Shown one piece after another: positions 12,288 through 19,415 of a stretch of 64,000 nt of DNA; within the stretch, counting starts at the first letter, position 1, and the number at the start of each line of letters is the position of its first letter. Below the pieces are notes generated by a model, which saw only the letters and a program-made list of their open reading frames with translations, was not told the origin of the DNA and made no database searches. The position numbers and the translations under genes are program-made. The stretch comes from an uncultured Myxococcales bacterium. Lineage in GTDB: Bacteria > Myxococcota_A > UBA9042. The DNA lies in assembly GCA_903955385.1 (NCBI GenBank), contig CAJBNH010000194.1, positions 1-64,000 on the forward strand, in the 5' to 3' direction.

Positions 12288-13982
12288 TTGGCAGACGTGT
12301 ACGGCAACCGTTACGAGGTCATCGAGCGCGTCGGCGACGGCGGCATGGCGACCGTGTACCGGGGCATCGACCGCGTCCTCAAGCGAGACGTCGCCATCAA
12401 GGTCATGCACCCGCACTTGGCGGACCGCAACGACGCGCGCGCGCGATTCAACCGAGAAGCCCACGCCATCGCCCGGTTGCATCACGGCAACATCGTCGAT
12501 GTCTACGATTTCTCGGTCGGCAGCGACGAGCAGGCCTTTCTGGTCACCGAGTTTGTGCACGGCGAGACACTATCGCGATTCGTGGAGGACCACGGCCCGT
12601 TTCTGCCACAGGCCACCGCCCTGGTGGGACACGCGCTGGCAGGAGCATTGGCCCACGCCCACGCCTTCGGCATCGTTCATCGCGACATCAAGCCTGACAA
12701 CCTCATGATCTCGCGAACCGGCGAGCTCAAGCTGATGGACTTCGGCATCGCGACCGCTCTGGACCTCGAGCACATGACGACGACCGGAGCCATCGTGGGC
12801 TCGCCCGCGCACATGGCTCCCGAACAGATCGAGGGAGGGATGCTGGACCAGCGGTGCGACGTCTTTGCTCTGGGGACGGTGCTGTACTACCTCGTAACGC
12901 GAAAGCTGCCGTTCTCGGCCCCGAATCCTCACGCGCTGTTCCGCTTGATCCTCGAGGCTCGGTTCGACCCTCCCAGCCGCCACAACCCAGCCGTAGACAA
13001 ACAGTTCGAGGCCATCATCTCGCGCTGCCTCGCGCGCCACCCTGCGGACCGGTATCCGAACATGCTCGCCTTGCAGGAGGCGTTGGCAGCCTATCTCAAG
13101 CACTTCCGAATGTCGGACGTCTTGGGGCTGCTTGCGCGTTTCCTCAAAGCGCCCGAGGTGTTTCAGTTCGACCTGCGACCCTCGATCGTGCAGATGCTGA
13201 CGACCGAAGGGGATCGCCATGCCGAGCTCGGCCAGCTCGCGCTTGCGATCGATGCCTTCAACCGCGCGTTGGCCGTCGACCCCGAGGCCGAGCAGCCCAA
13301 GGTCGCCCTCAACCTGCTCTCCAGCCGCAGCAAGCGACGACGCCAATACCGTCAGATGCTGCGCGCGGGGGCGGTGACGGTGCTGGCGGTGGGTGTGGCC
13401 TGGCTGACGGTGCAGTTGCTGACCGCCCCGGAGCGGGTGGTGTCGCCCACGACCCTGCCAAGCCCACGAGCACAAGCGACTCGTGCCGTTGCGCTGCAGA
13501 AAGCAACTTTGCCCAGCGGCTCTCCGAGTGTCATTCCGGCCGCCCTGCCCGCTTCGCCCACGGTGGCGACCGTACCTGCCGCACCCGCTGCAGAGGGTCT
13601 GACCAACGGCGCGGAATCGGCCCCGGCGGTTTCCCCAGACACCCCGGTCCGACGGGAACCGCGCCGTCCGTCCGAGCGTCAGGTCGTTCGCCCCGATTCA
13701 GGCCAGGTCGGTGGCGATGGAAAAGCTCCGACAACGACGATTCCGGTGCAGCTGGGCTGTGTTCCCGCCTCAGGCATCCTGACGTTTCAGGGAGAGGTCG
13801 CCCCGGGCATTCGGCGCGTGCAACTGGAGCCGGGTGCCTACGTCTTCGAGTGCCGGTTCAGCGAACTGGTCTGCCCGGGCTGTAAACCTGTGGTGCGCCA
13901 CTTCCAAGTGCCGACGACAGCCCCGAAAGACAAACTGATCATCAAAGGGCACTTCGCCGACGCCGATCGGACCGGGCCCTGA
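12288..13982 (+). CDS. Membrane-anchored Ser/Thr protein kinase (Hanks type)
   Basis: A eukaryotic-like kinase (about 564 aa). The N-terminal catalytic domain shows the Gly loop GDGGMATV, the VAIK lysine, catalytic loop IVHRDIKPDNLM, DFGIA and the MAPEQIEGG activation segment end. After the kinase comes a helical region that includes a TPR-like stretch (HAELGQLALAIDAFNRALAVDP), one membrane helix (AGAVTVLAVGVAWLTVQLL), a Pro/Ala/Thr-rich spacer and a small beta domain resembling PEGA, with CVPASG, ECRF and LVCPGCKP. The start is TTG 12288 (ADVYGNRYEV) because GGAAGGGAG lies 6-7 bases before it; the longer ATG frame from 12168 lacks similarity. Topology puts the kinase in the cytoplasm and the Cys-containing domain outside. 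Substrates are unknown. Confidence 0.9.
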   Translation: MADVYGNRYEVIERVGDGGMATVYRGIDRVLKRDVAIKVMHPHLADRNDARARFNREAHAIARLHHGNIVDVYDFSVGSDEQAFLVTEFVHGETLSRFVEDHGPFLPQATALVGHALAGALAHAHAFGIVHRDIKPDNLMISRTGELKLMDFGIATALDLEHMTTTGAIVGSPAHMAPEQIEGGMLDQRCDVFALGTVLYYLVTRKLPFSAPNPHALFRLILEARFDPPSRHNPAVDKQFEAIISRCLARHPADRYPNMLALQEALAAYLKHFRMSDVLGLLARFLKAPEVFQFDLRPSIVQMLTTEGDRHAELGQLALAIDAFNRALAVDPEAEQPKVALNLLSSRSKRRRQYRQMLRAGAVTVLAVGVAWLTVQLLTAPERVVSPTTLPSPRAQATRAVALQKATLPSGSPSVIPAALPASPTVATVPAAPAAEGLTNGAESAPAVSPDTPVRREPRRPSERQVVRPDSGQVGGDGKAPTTTIPVQLGCVPASGILTFQGEVAPGIRRVQLEPGAYVFECRFSELVCPGCKPVVRHFQVPTTAPKDKLIIKGHFADADRTGP

Positions 13983-13988
13983 CGCGGA

Positions 13989-14468
13989 CTACGCGTGCGG
14001 AAGGCGGTGGAGCCGCTCCAACCTCGCTTCCCTCCTGCGCTTTCCTTCACCGAACCGATGCTCGTCCAGTTCGTTGCTCAGCAGCAGCGGCGGAACTTCT
14101 TTGGGCTCCCCGTTCTCGTTCACCGCGACGAATGTCACATACGCGGTGTTTGAGTGTTCGCTCGACCCGTCGCGACGCTCGCGTGTCACCTGTACCTCGA
14201 CCTCCAGCGACGTGCGGCCGGCAAACGTGACGCGCGCGCGAATGTTGACCACTTCACCCAAGCGAATCGGGGTGATGAAGTGCACTTCATCAAACGCGAC
14301 CGTCACGCAGACCGCCCGCGCGTGACGTCCAGAGCAGATGCCGGCGGCAATGTCGATCCAGCCAAGGATCGTCCCACCGAAGCAGGTTCCAAGGGCGTTG
14401 GTGTGCTGGGGCAACACGAGTTCGGTCATCTGGACCTGACTCTCGTCAGGATGGCGGGGGGCTAGCAT
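13989..14468 (-). CDS. Acyl-CoA thioesterase, hotdog fold (YciA/BFIT-like)
   Basis: A 159-residue single-hotdog thioesterase that would hydrolyse acyl-CoA to free acid and CoA. The family motif QMTELVLPQHTNALGTCFGG, followed by GWIDIAAGICSGRHA, matches the YciA/cytosolic acyl-CoA hydrolase group; the Asn-x-x-Gly-x-x-x-Gly-Gly segment and the Asp of the following helix are the expected catalytic region. The C-terminus is basic and variable. I set the start at ATG 14468 (MLAPRHPDES), since the longer frame to 14666 has no homology. Its Shine-Dalgarno-like GAGGTG sits at the edge of a 21-bp palindrome (14475-14495). It is convergent with the kinase gene, 6 bp apart. Confidence 0.88.
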   Translation of the reverse strand: MLAPRHPDESQVQMTELVLPQHTNALGTCFGGTILGWIDIAAGICSGRHARAVCVTVAFDEVHFITPIRLGEVVNIRARVTFAGRTSLEVEVQVTRERRDGSSEHSNTAYVTFVAVNENGEPKEVPPLLLSNELDEHRFGEGKRRREARLERLHRLPHA

Positions 14469-14474
14469 GGACAC

Positions 14475-14495
14475 CTCAGGTGCATGGCACCTTAG
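14475..14495. repeat. Dispersed 21-bp palindrome overlapping a ribosome binding site
   Basis: Arms CTCAGGTGC and GCACCTTAG (one mismatch) with an ATG centre. It lies 6 bp upstream of the thioesterase ATG. On the mRNA strand the distal arm ends CTGAG and runs into GTG, together forming the only good Shine-Dalgarno sequence. Confidence 0.7.
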
Positions 14496-14719
14496 AAATA
14501 GCACTTCGTATCTAAAGGAGAATTTCGAGCCCCGTGAATTCGCGCTTAGCGTCGAGGCGACCGAAAGGTGCGCGACCTCTGTCATCGCGTCAAGGTTCCC
14601 ACCTATGATGGCAATACTTGTGCCCGTTGGCGGGTTGTCACGTCGGCAGGTGGACAAGCCAAGCACCGATGCGCTATCTCGGCCGCCTTGGCCACCACGG
14701 CCCCAGCAGGAAGACTCGC

Positions 14720-15454
14720 ATGTCCGTCGCCGTGATCCGCCGCGAACTTGACGCTGCCGATGTTGACACTCGTGCCCGTGGGCTGCGTCGCTTGTCGCTA
14801 TACTGCGGCACCAGTTCGGTCGACAACCGTCGCCCAGCCGACTTCGCAGAGCGGCGCGCGAGTCTCGCAGACTGCGAGGCCAAGTTGTTTGACTTCGCGC
14901 ACGGCGAAGACGAGGTCATGCGCGAGCTTGCGGCCGACGCGTTGGGCGCCTGGCTGGGGGACCGGGCCTTGGCCGTCTTACTCGAGCTGGCCTCCGACCC
15001 GGTGGAGCGAGTGCGGGCTTCGGCGATTGGCGCCCTGGAGGGGTGGCCTGACGACCCTCGCGTGCTCGACGTGCTCTTGAACGCCTTGGACGCTCCACGC
15101 TGGACGGTGAGGATGCGAGCCGCCCGTGCGCTGGCGCCGTTCCAGAACCCACAGGCGGATGATGGTCTGCTCGAGGCTCTGGTGGACCCGGACAGCTATG
15201 TCAGGTCCGGTGCGTGCGACGCCCTGCAACAACGCGACCCCGCTCGCTATCTCGATCGCCTGCGAAAAATGAGCGACTACCCGGCACCGCACCTGCTGGA
15301 CGCAGCGATGGACCTGCTGGGGGCCGTCGGAACCGCTGAGGACGCGAAGTTCCTCGAGAAGGCGGGCTCCTGGCTCAACCTGTCCCAGCCCGGTTTTGTT
15401 CGCAGTTGGGCCCGCAAGGCCGCCCGCACCATCCGCAAGCGACAGCGCAGCTGA
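14720..15454 (+). CDS. HEAT-repeat protein
   Basis: A soluble alpha-helical repeat protein of 244 residues. From about residue 65 on, repeated units such as DEVMRELAADALGAWLGDRALAVLLELASDPVERVRASAIGALEGW and DDGLLEALVDPDSYVRSGACDAL show the HEAT/PBS-lyase pattern of paired helices with conserved Asp-Pro and Val-Arg turns. Such proteins are scaffolds, and no enzymatic residues are visible. The start is ATG 14720, preceded by AGGAAG at 7 bases; an earlier in-frame ATG exists at 14669. It is 24 bp upstream of the DedA gene and on the same strand, so the two probably share a transcript. Confidence 0.75.
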   Translation: MSVAVIRRELDAADVDTRARGLRRLSLYCGTSSVDNRRPADFAERRASLADCEAKLFDFAHGEDEVMRELAADALGAWLGDRALAVLLELASDPVERVRASAIGALEGWPDDPRVLDVLLNALDAPRWTVRMRAARALAPFQNPQADDGLLEALVDPDSYVRSGACDALQQRDPARYLDRLRKMSDYPAPHLLDAAMDLLGAVGTAEDAKFLEKAGSWLNLSQPGFVRSWARKAARTIRKRQRS

Positions 15455-15478
15455 TCCGCCCACCAGTACGGAGACTCC

Positions 15479-16153
15479 TTGGACGCCTTCTTCACGCAAG
15501 CCACCCAGTTCTTCGCCACACTCGACATCGTTGCGGTGTGGGGGATCTGCCTTGGCGTACTGCTGTTGTGCGGCATGGGCCTGCCGATCCCGGAGGACAT
15601 CACGCTTGTCGTGATGGGCTACATGACGTGGCTGCTTGTGCCTGCCCACGCACAGCCCGGACCTGTGGTGCACGTCGCTGGCGCGGTTGCCGTCGGTCTG
15701 TTGGGCGTGCTGGCCGGCGACGCACTCATGTTTACCTTGGGACAACGCCTGGGCATACGACTTATCCACCGCTGGCCGTTCCGGTCGATCCTGGGCCACG
15801 GCCGCGACCAGCGCGCGCGGGAGTTCCTGGCAAGCCACGGTCCCAAGGTGTTGTTCAGCGCCCGGTTCATGCCCGGTCTGCGCTCGGTGGTGTTCTTCAC
15901 CAGCGGCACACTCGGCATTCGGCTCAGAACCTTCCTGTTCTACGACGGACTCGCCGCTTTCGTGTCGGTGCCCGCGCTGGTGCTCTCCGCTTGGTACTGG
16001 GGCGAGGAGATCCAGACGGTCATCGAACACGCGCGCAAGGCCGAGAACGGCATCCTCGCCATCCTCCTTGCGTTGCTGCTGTTTTTCGTGGGCAAGGCCT
16101 GGTGGTCACGACGACGCCAGCGCCAGCAAGAGGCCCAGCAGCCCCCGAACTGA
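15479..16153 (+). CDS. DedA-family membrane protein
   Basis: A 224-aa integral membrane protein of the DedA/SNARE-associated family, which takes part in undecaprenyl phosphate or phospholipid recycling. It shows four or five hydrophobic segments and the family motifs: an acidic residue in GLPIPEDITLVVMG near residues 34-47, GDALMFTLGQRLG, and the RFMPGLRSVVFFTSG segment (usual F-x-R-x-x-P-G-x-R). The C-terminus is a charged Arg/Gln-rich tail. The start is TTG 15479, with GGAG at 5 bases. The gene directly follows the HEAT-repeat gene. The exact substrate is unknown. Confidence 0.88.
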   Translation: MDAFFTQATQFFATLDIVAVWGICLGVLLLCGMGLPIPEDITLVVMGYMTWLLVPAHAQPGPVVHVAGAVAVGLLGVLAGDALMFTLGQRLGIRLIHRWPFRSILGHGRDQRAREFLASHGPKVLFSARFMPGLRSVVFFTSGTLGIRLRTFLFYDGLAAFVSVPALVLSAWYWGEEIQTVIEHARKAENGILAILLALLLFFVGKAWWSRRRQRQQEAQQPPN

Positions 16154-16224
16154 CGTTGCCCACGTGTGGGCCGCCTGCAGCCAAGAACCGCCGCTAGCGT
16201 CGAATGTGATGGCCCCTGGAGGGG

Positions 16225-17454
16225 TCAGGACTGCGCCTTGCGTTGGGCAAACGCGTTCAGTCCGGCCTGAATGATGGCGACCGAACGCTCAAGCTTGGCC
16301 GTCTCCAGAACATACGCCGCGCGTATCTGATTGCTCCCGGCCCCGGGGGTCTCGTAAAAGCCGTCCCCCGGCGCAAGCATGACCGTCTCGCCGCCCAGAT
16401 CGAACTCCCGCAACATGAAGATGCAGAACTCCTCGGCATTCGCGACCGGCAGACCCGCCATCAGGTAGAAGGCGCCCGCTGGCGACCGTACGGTCACGCC
16501 GGGAATGCGCTGCAGCCCCTGCACCAGCACGTCACGACGACGACGGTATTCGTCGATGGCGCTTCGAAGCTCGGTCTCAGGCGTCGCAAGCGCGGCCCAG
16601 GCTGCCAGCTGATCCACGACGGGCGGAGACAGCCGGGCCTGAGCAAACTTCAGGCACGCCGCATAGATCTGCGGATTGCGGGTAACCATGCAGCCCACAC
16701 GGGCTCCGCACGCCGAGTAGCGCTTGGACACCGAGTCGACCATGAACGCCACGTCGTCGAGCCCCGGCTGAGCGAGCACTGAGGGAGCGACCTTGGCTCC
16801 ACCGTCATAGACGAAGTCGCGATAGACCTCGTCACACATGAAGTACAACCCTCTCTCCACACACAGCTTTCCCAAGTCCGCCAGCTCTTGCGCCGACAGC
16901 ATCGCGCCCGTCGGATTGCCCGGGGTCGACAACAGAACCGCCCGCGTCCGAGGTCCGATGGCCTCCCGCACCCGATCGAGCGACAATTGAAACCCTTCTG
17001 AAGCGTGGGTGGGGATCGGCCGGACATTGACGCCCAGAAGGTGCGCAAACCCCTTGTAGTTCGGATAGAACGGCTCGGGCACCAGCACTTCGTCATCGGG
17101 GTCGCAAGTCGCTGCGATGCCAAACTGCAGGGCCTCAGAACCGCCAACGGTCACCAGAATCTGCGAGGGCGCAATCGGGGCTCCACCGGCCGCAGCGCCC
17201 AGACCGTTGTAGTAGTCCGCAAGGGCCTTGCGGTATCCAAGGGAGCCTTCCGACACGCCATAGGCCAACACTGGCTCCTGAAACGTGCGGTAGGCGTCCA
17301 GCACCGCACGCGGCGTCGGGATGTCGGGCTGGCCGATGTTCAGATGGTGAACGTGCACGCCGCGTTGGCGTGCGAAGTCGGCATGGGGCGCAAGGCGGCG
17401 AATTGGGGAAGCGGGCGCCTGCTGGCCACGAAGGGAGGGAACGGGGGGGGGCAT
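16225..17454 (-). CDS. Pyridoxal-phosphate aminotransferase, class I/II
   Basis: A fold-type I aminotransferase of 409 residues, aspartate/aromatic aminotransferase-like. Visible features are LNIGQPDIPTP near the N-terminus, VTVGGSEALQ, TPGNPTGAML (Asn180, Pro181), DEVYRDF (Asp208, Tyr211) and the Schiff-base lysine in DSVSKRYSACG (Lys244), plus the substrate-binding Arg region near IRAAYV. The length is usual. I chose ATG 17454 because GGAGG lies 8 bases upstream; the frame extends to 17685 without homology. It ends the minus-strand run that begins with the thioredoxin-fold lipoprotein, but there is no clear functional link. The amino acid substrate cannot be told from sequence. Confidence 0.9.
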   Translation of the reverse strand: MPPPVPSLRGQQAPASPIRRLAPHADFARQRGVHVHHLNIGQPDIPTPRAVLDAYRTFQEPVLAYGVSEGSLGYRKALADYYNGLGAAAGGAPIAPSQILVTVGGSEALQFGIAATCDPDDEVLVPEPFYPNYKGFAHLLGVNVRPIPTHASEGFQLSLDRVREAIGPRTRAVLLSTPGNPTGAMLSAQELADLGKLCVERGLYFMCDEVYRDFVYDGGAKVAPSVLAQPGLDDVAFMVDSVSKRYSACGARVGCMVTRNPQIYAACLKFAQARLSPPVVDQLAAWAALATPETELRSAIDEYRRRRDVLVQGLQRIPGVTVRSPAGAFYLMAGLPVANAEEFCIFMLREFDLGGETVMLAPGDGFYETPGAGSNQIRAAYVLETAKLERSVAIIQAGLNAFAQRKAQS

Positions 17455-17570
17455 CGCAAGACCTCCAGCCAAACGACACGGCCGAGTCACCAGAGCCTGA
17501 CGCACGAAGCGCGCAACGGCAAGGGTTCCACCAGAAGGCAAGCGTGGCGAAAACGGGCGGTGCGGGCGAT

Positions 17571-18014
17571 TCATGCGTGTGGGGGACGGCGAAGGCTCTG
17601 CAAGAACACGACAAAGTCGCGGCGCACGTCGAAGCTCAATCGGACTGTGGCGATGGTGCGGTCCTGTTCGACCAGCTCGCCCCAAAGCGTCGTCGCGCTC
17701 GCAATCGGCCGCATCAGGCGCACGTGCTTGGCACCTGAGAACCGCAGCAGACGCCCGTCGGCGGTCGCAAACTCAAAAGCGTAGGTCAGGTGCCGGGGAG
17801 CGCGCGCCTCCAGCCGCAACTCGCCTTGGACAGTAGCGGCGGTGGCAAGGCCATCGAAGGTCGCCGTGCCCGAGAGCTCACCCCGGGCAGCTTGGAGTTT
17901 TGCCCCCGACCTGCTGAGCCGAATGGACAACACCACCTCGCAAAGGCGCGCCTCGTCCGGACGGTCGACAGGAAACCAGCTGCCGCGCAAGGTCTCTTGG
18001 AAAGTCACGCTCAC
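17571..18014 (-). CDS. Conserved hypothetical protein (147 aa)
   Basis: A small protein with no signal peptide and no cysteine apart from one near the N-terminus. It reads as alternating beta strands (GELSGTATFDGLATAATVQGELRLEA, LTYAFEFATADGRLLRFSGAKHVRL), so a compact beta fold is likely. The pattern FSGAKxVRL recalls a small beta domain I associate with GMC-type oxidoreductases in myxobacteria, but this is from memory and uncertain. Its ATG overlaps the stop of the cysteine-less thioredoxin-like gene upstream (18011-18014), so the two are probably co-translated and may work together. No function can be given. Confidence 0.7.
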   Translation of the reverse strand: MSVTFQETLRGSWFPVDRPDEARLCEVVLSIRLSRSGAKLQAARGELSGTATFDGLATAATVQGELRLEARAPRHLTYAFEFATADGRLLRFSGAKHVRLMRPIASATTLWGELVEQDRTIATVRLSFDVRRDFVVFLQSLRRPPHA

Positions 18015-19321
18015 GGTGGGGCTCCGGGGGCAGCGGTCGGTCCGCCGTCGGTCGGGGGCGTGGCATCTCGAACCTGTCGCACTGCTTGGGTCAGGCGCTC
18101 CAAGTCCAAGGGGCCCGTGTAGAGGCGGTCGCCGACGTAGATCACAGGGTCGTCAGCCATGTCGAGCCTGACGGACAGATCCGCGGCCAGTCGAGCCACG
18201 GCACCCGTGGAGGGGGCGTCGATCCCGTTCTGAAACGCTCGCTTGGGCAGCCGCAGCTTGCGGACGAGACGGCGGATCACGCTCCAGTCGTTCGGATGTG
18301 ACGACGCAAACAGTCGCTCTGCCATCTCCAGGCCCTTGCCGAGACGAGCTGCGACGGCAAAGGTGGCGCCCGACGCCGTCACGCCCGGCTCCGCGTGCGA
18401 GATACATGAAGCCATGTGCAGGCGAATCGGCAGGTCGGGCGAGTCGACCAGCGGCCGCAAGAGCCGAAAGGCCTCGCGCGAACCTGGACCGGTGAAGTCC
18501 ACGAACAGGTAGACAGGAACCCCGGTTCCGAATGCCGGCAACGGCGACAAGTCGCCCAACGCCTCGGGCTCGCTCAAGTCGGTCGAGGCCACCGCGGCAC
18601 TGGGGTCGCCGCCGCTGGTTCGCGGCACGGACAGTCCTGTTCTTGTGGACGAATCGGCAACCGTTGCCGCAGCAGCTCCTGACCGCCAAGCGGCAAAGGG
18701 CGCCAGCAAGTCCGGTGCGTGCCGCTGCAGGCCCCGCAGCTCTGTGCCTCCAGAGGCGTCTGCCTTGCGGTAGTCCTCGTTCGATTCCTCCAGAGCAACT
18801 TGCAGGGCGCGCTGCAACGCCTCAGGCGGCGGCAGACCTGACAGCGGGCGACCGCTCAGGAACGCCATCGGCGCCGCGCGAACTCCCAGAGCCAACGCGG
18901 CCTGACGGTCCCGGTCAACTTCCCGTGTCACTGTCGAACTCTTGGCCTGTTCCGCCAGCTCGCGCGGGTCGATGCCCACCGACGCGACGGCGCGGGCCAC
19001 CGCCGGACTGTCCAGCACCGGCTCTCGCAACAGCGCTTCGACAAAGGCGATCTCGAGTCCCCGCGACCGCAGCGCCGTCGCCGCCCTGGCCGGTTGTCCG
19101 CCAGCGTCGAGAGCCACAGCGGGAACGTAGTGCAACACCAACAGCCCGCGCGGCACGTCCTGCAAGGCATCGCGGTAGAGGCGAAAGGCCTCCCGACTGT
19201 CAGGAGCCTGCAGGTCCAGAAACAGCCGGACCGTGACAGACGCCTGCCCCAACGCCAACCCCGGCCACAGGGCCGAGATCAGCGAGCATGTCCACCAGAG
19301 GATGAGCAGGCGTTTCCGCAT
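18011..19321 (-). CDS. Exported protein with two thioredoxin/DsbA-like domains lacking CxxC
   Basis: 436 residues with an N-terminal signal peptide (about 26 aa, ending ALG-Q). Two DsbA-like halves follow. In each, the strand that normally leads into the active site is intact but the CPFC is gone: FLDLQAPDSREAFRLY in the first, FVDFTGPGSREAFRLL in the second. The cis-Pro loops remain (AAPMAFLSG, DDPVIYVGD). Only one cysteine is present in the mature protein (HMASCISH). It therefore cannot act as a thiol oxidase and may be a chaperone-like or binding protein. I place the start at ATG 19321 (MRKRLLIL), with GGAAGGTGG upstream; ATG 19339 is also in frame. It lies 94 bp downstream of the three-domain DsbA-like lipoprotein gene. 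Confidence 0.82.
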   Translation of the reverse strand: MRKRLLILWWTCSLISALWPGLALGQASVTVRLFLDLQAPDSREAFRLYRDALQDVPRGLLVLHYVPAVALDAGGQPARAATALRSRGLEIAFVEALLREPVLDSPAVARAVASVGIDPRELAEQAKSSTVTREVDRDRQAALALGVRAAPMAFLSGRPLSGLPPPEALQRALQVALEESNEDYRKADASGGTELRGLQRHAPDLLAPFAAWRSGAAAATVADSSTRTGLSVPRTSGGDPSAAVASTDLSEPEALGDLSPLPAFGTGVPVYLFVDFTGPGSREAFRLLRPLVDSPDLPIRLHMASCISHAEPGVTASGATFAVAARLGKGLEMAERLFASSHPNDWSVIRRLVRKLRLPKRAFQNGIDAPSTGAVARLAADLSVRLDMADDPVIYVGDRLYTGPLDLERLTQAVRQVRDATPPTDGGPTAAPGAPP

Positions 19322-19415
19322 CCGACGCCACCTTCCCAAGCTGCACGAAGGGCGTGGTCAGCGTAGGGGGCGGGCGGTCAAAGGGCAAGATTGTGGGAAG
19401 GAAGCAGAGGAGCGA

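Noticed and set aside
17719-17739. Sequence resembling the 21-bp palindrome (CACGTGCTTGGCACCTGAG)
   Set aside because: The left arm has mismatches, and the peptide it encodes (SGAKHV) fits what looks like a natural strand of the 147-aa protein, so it is probably coincidental.
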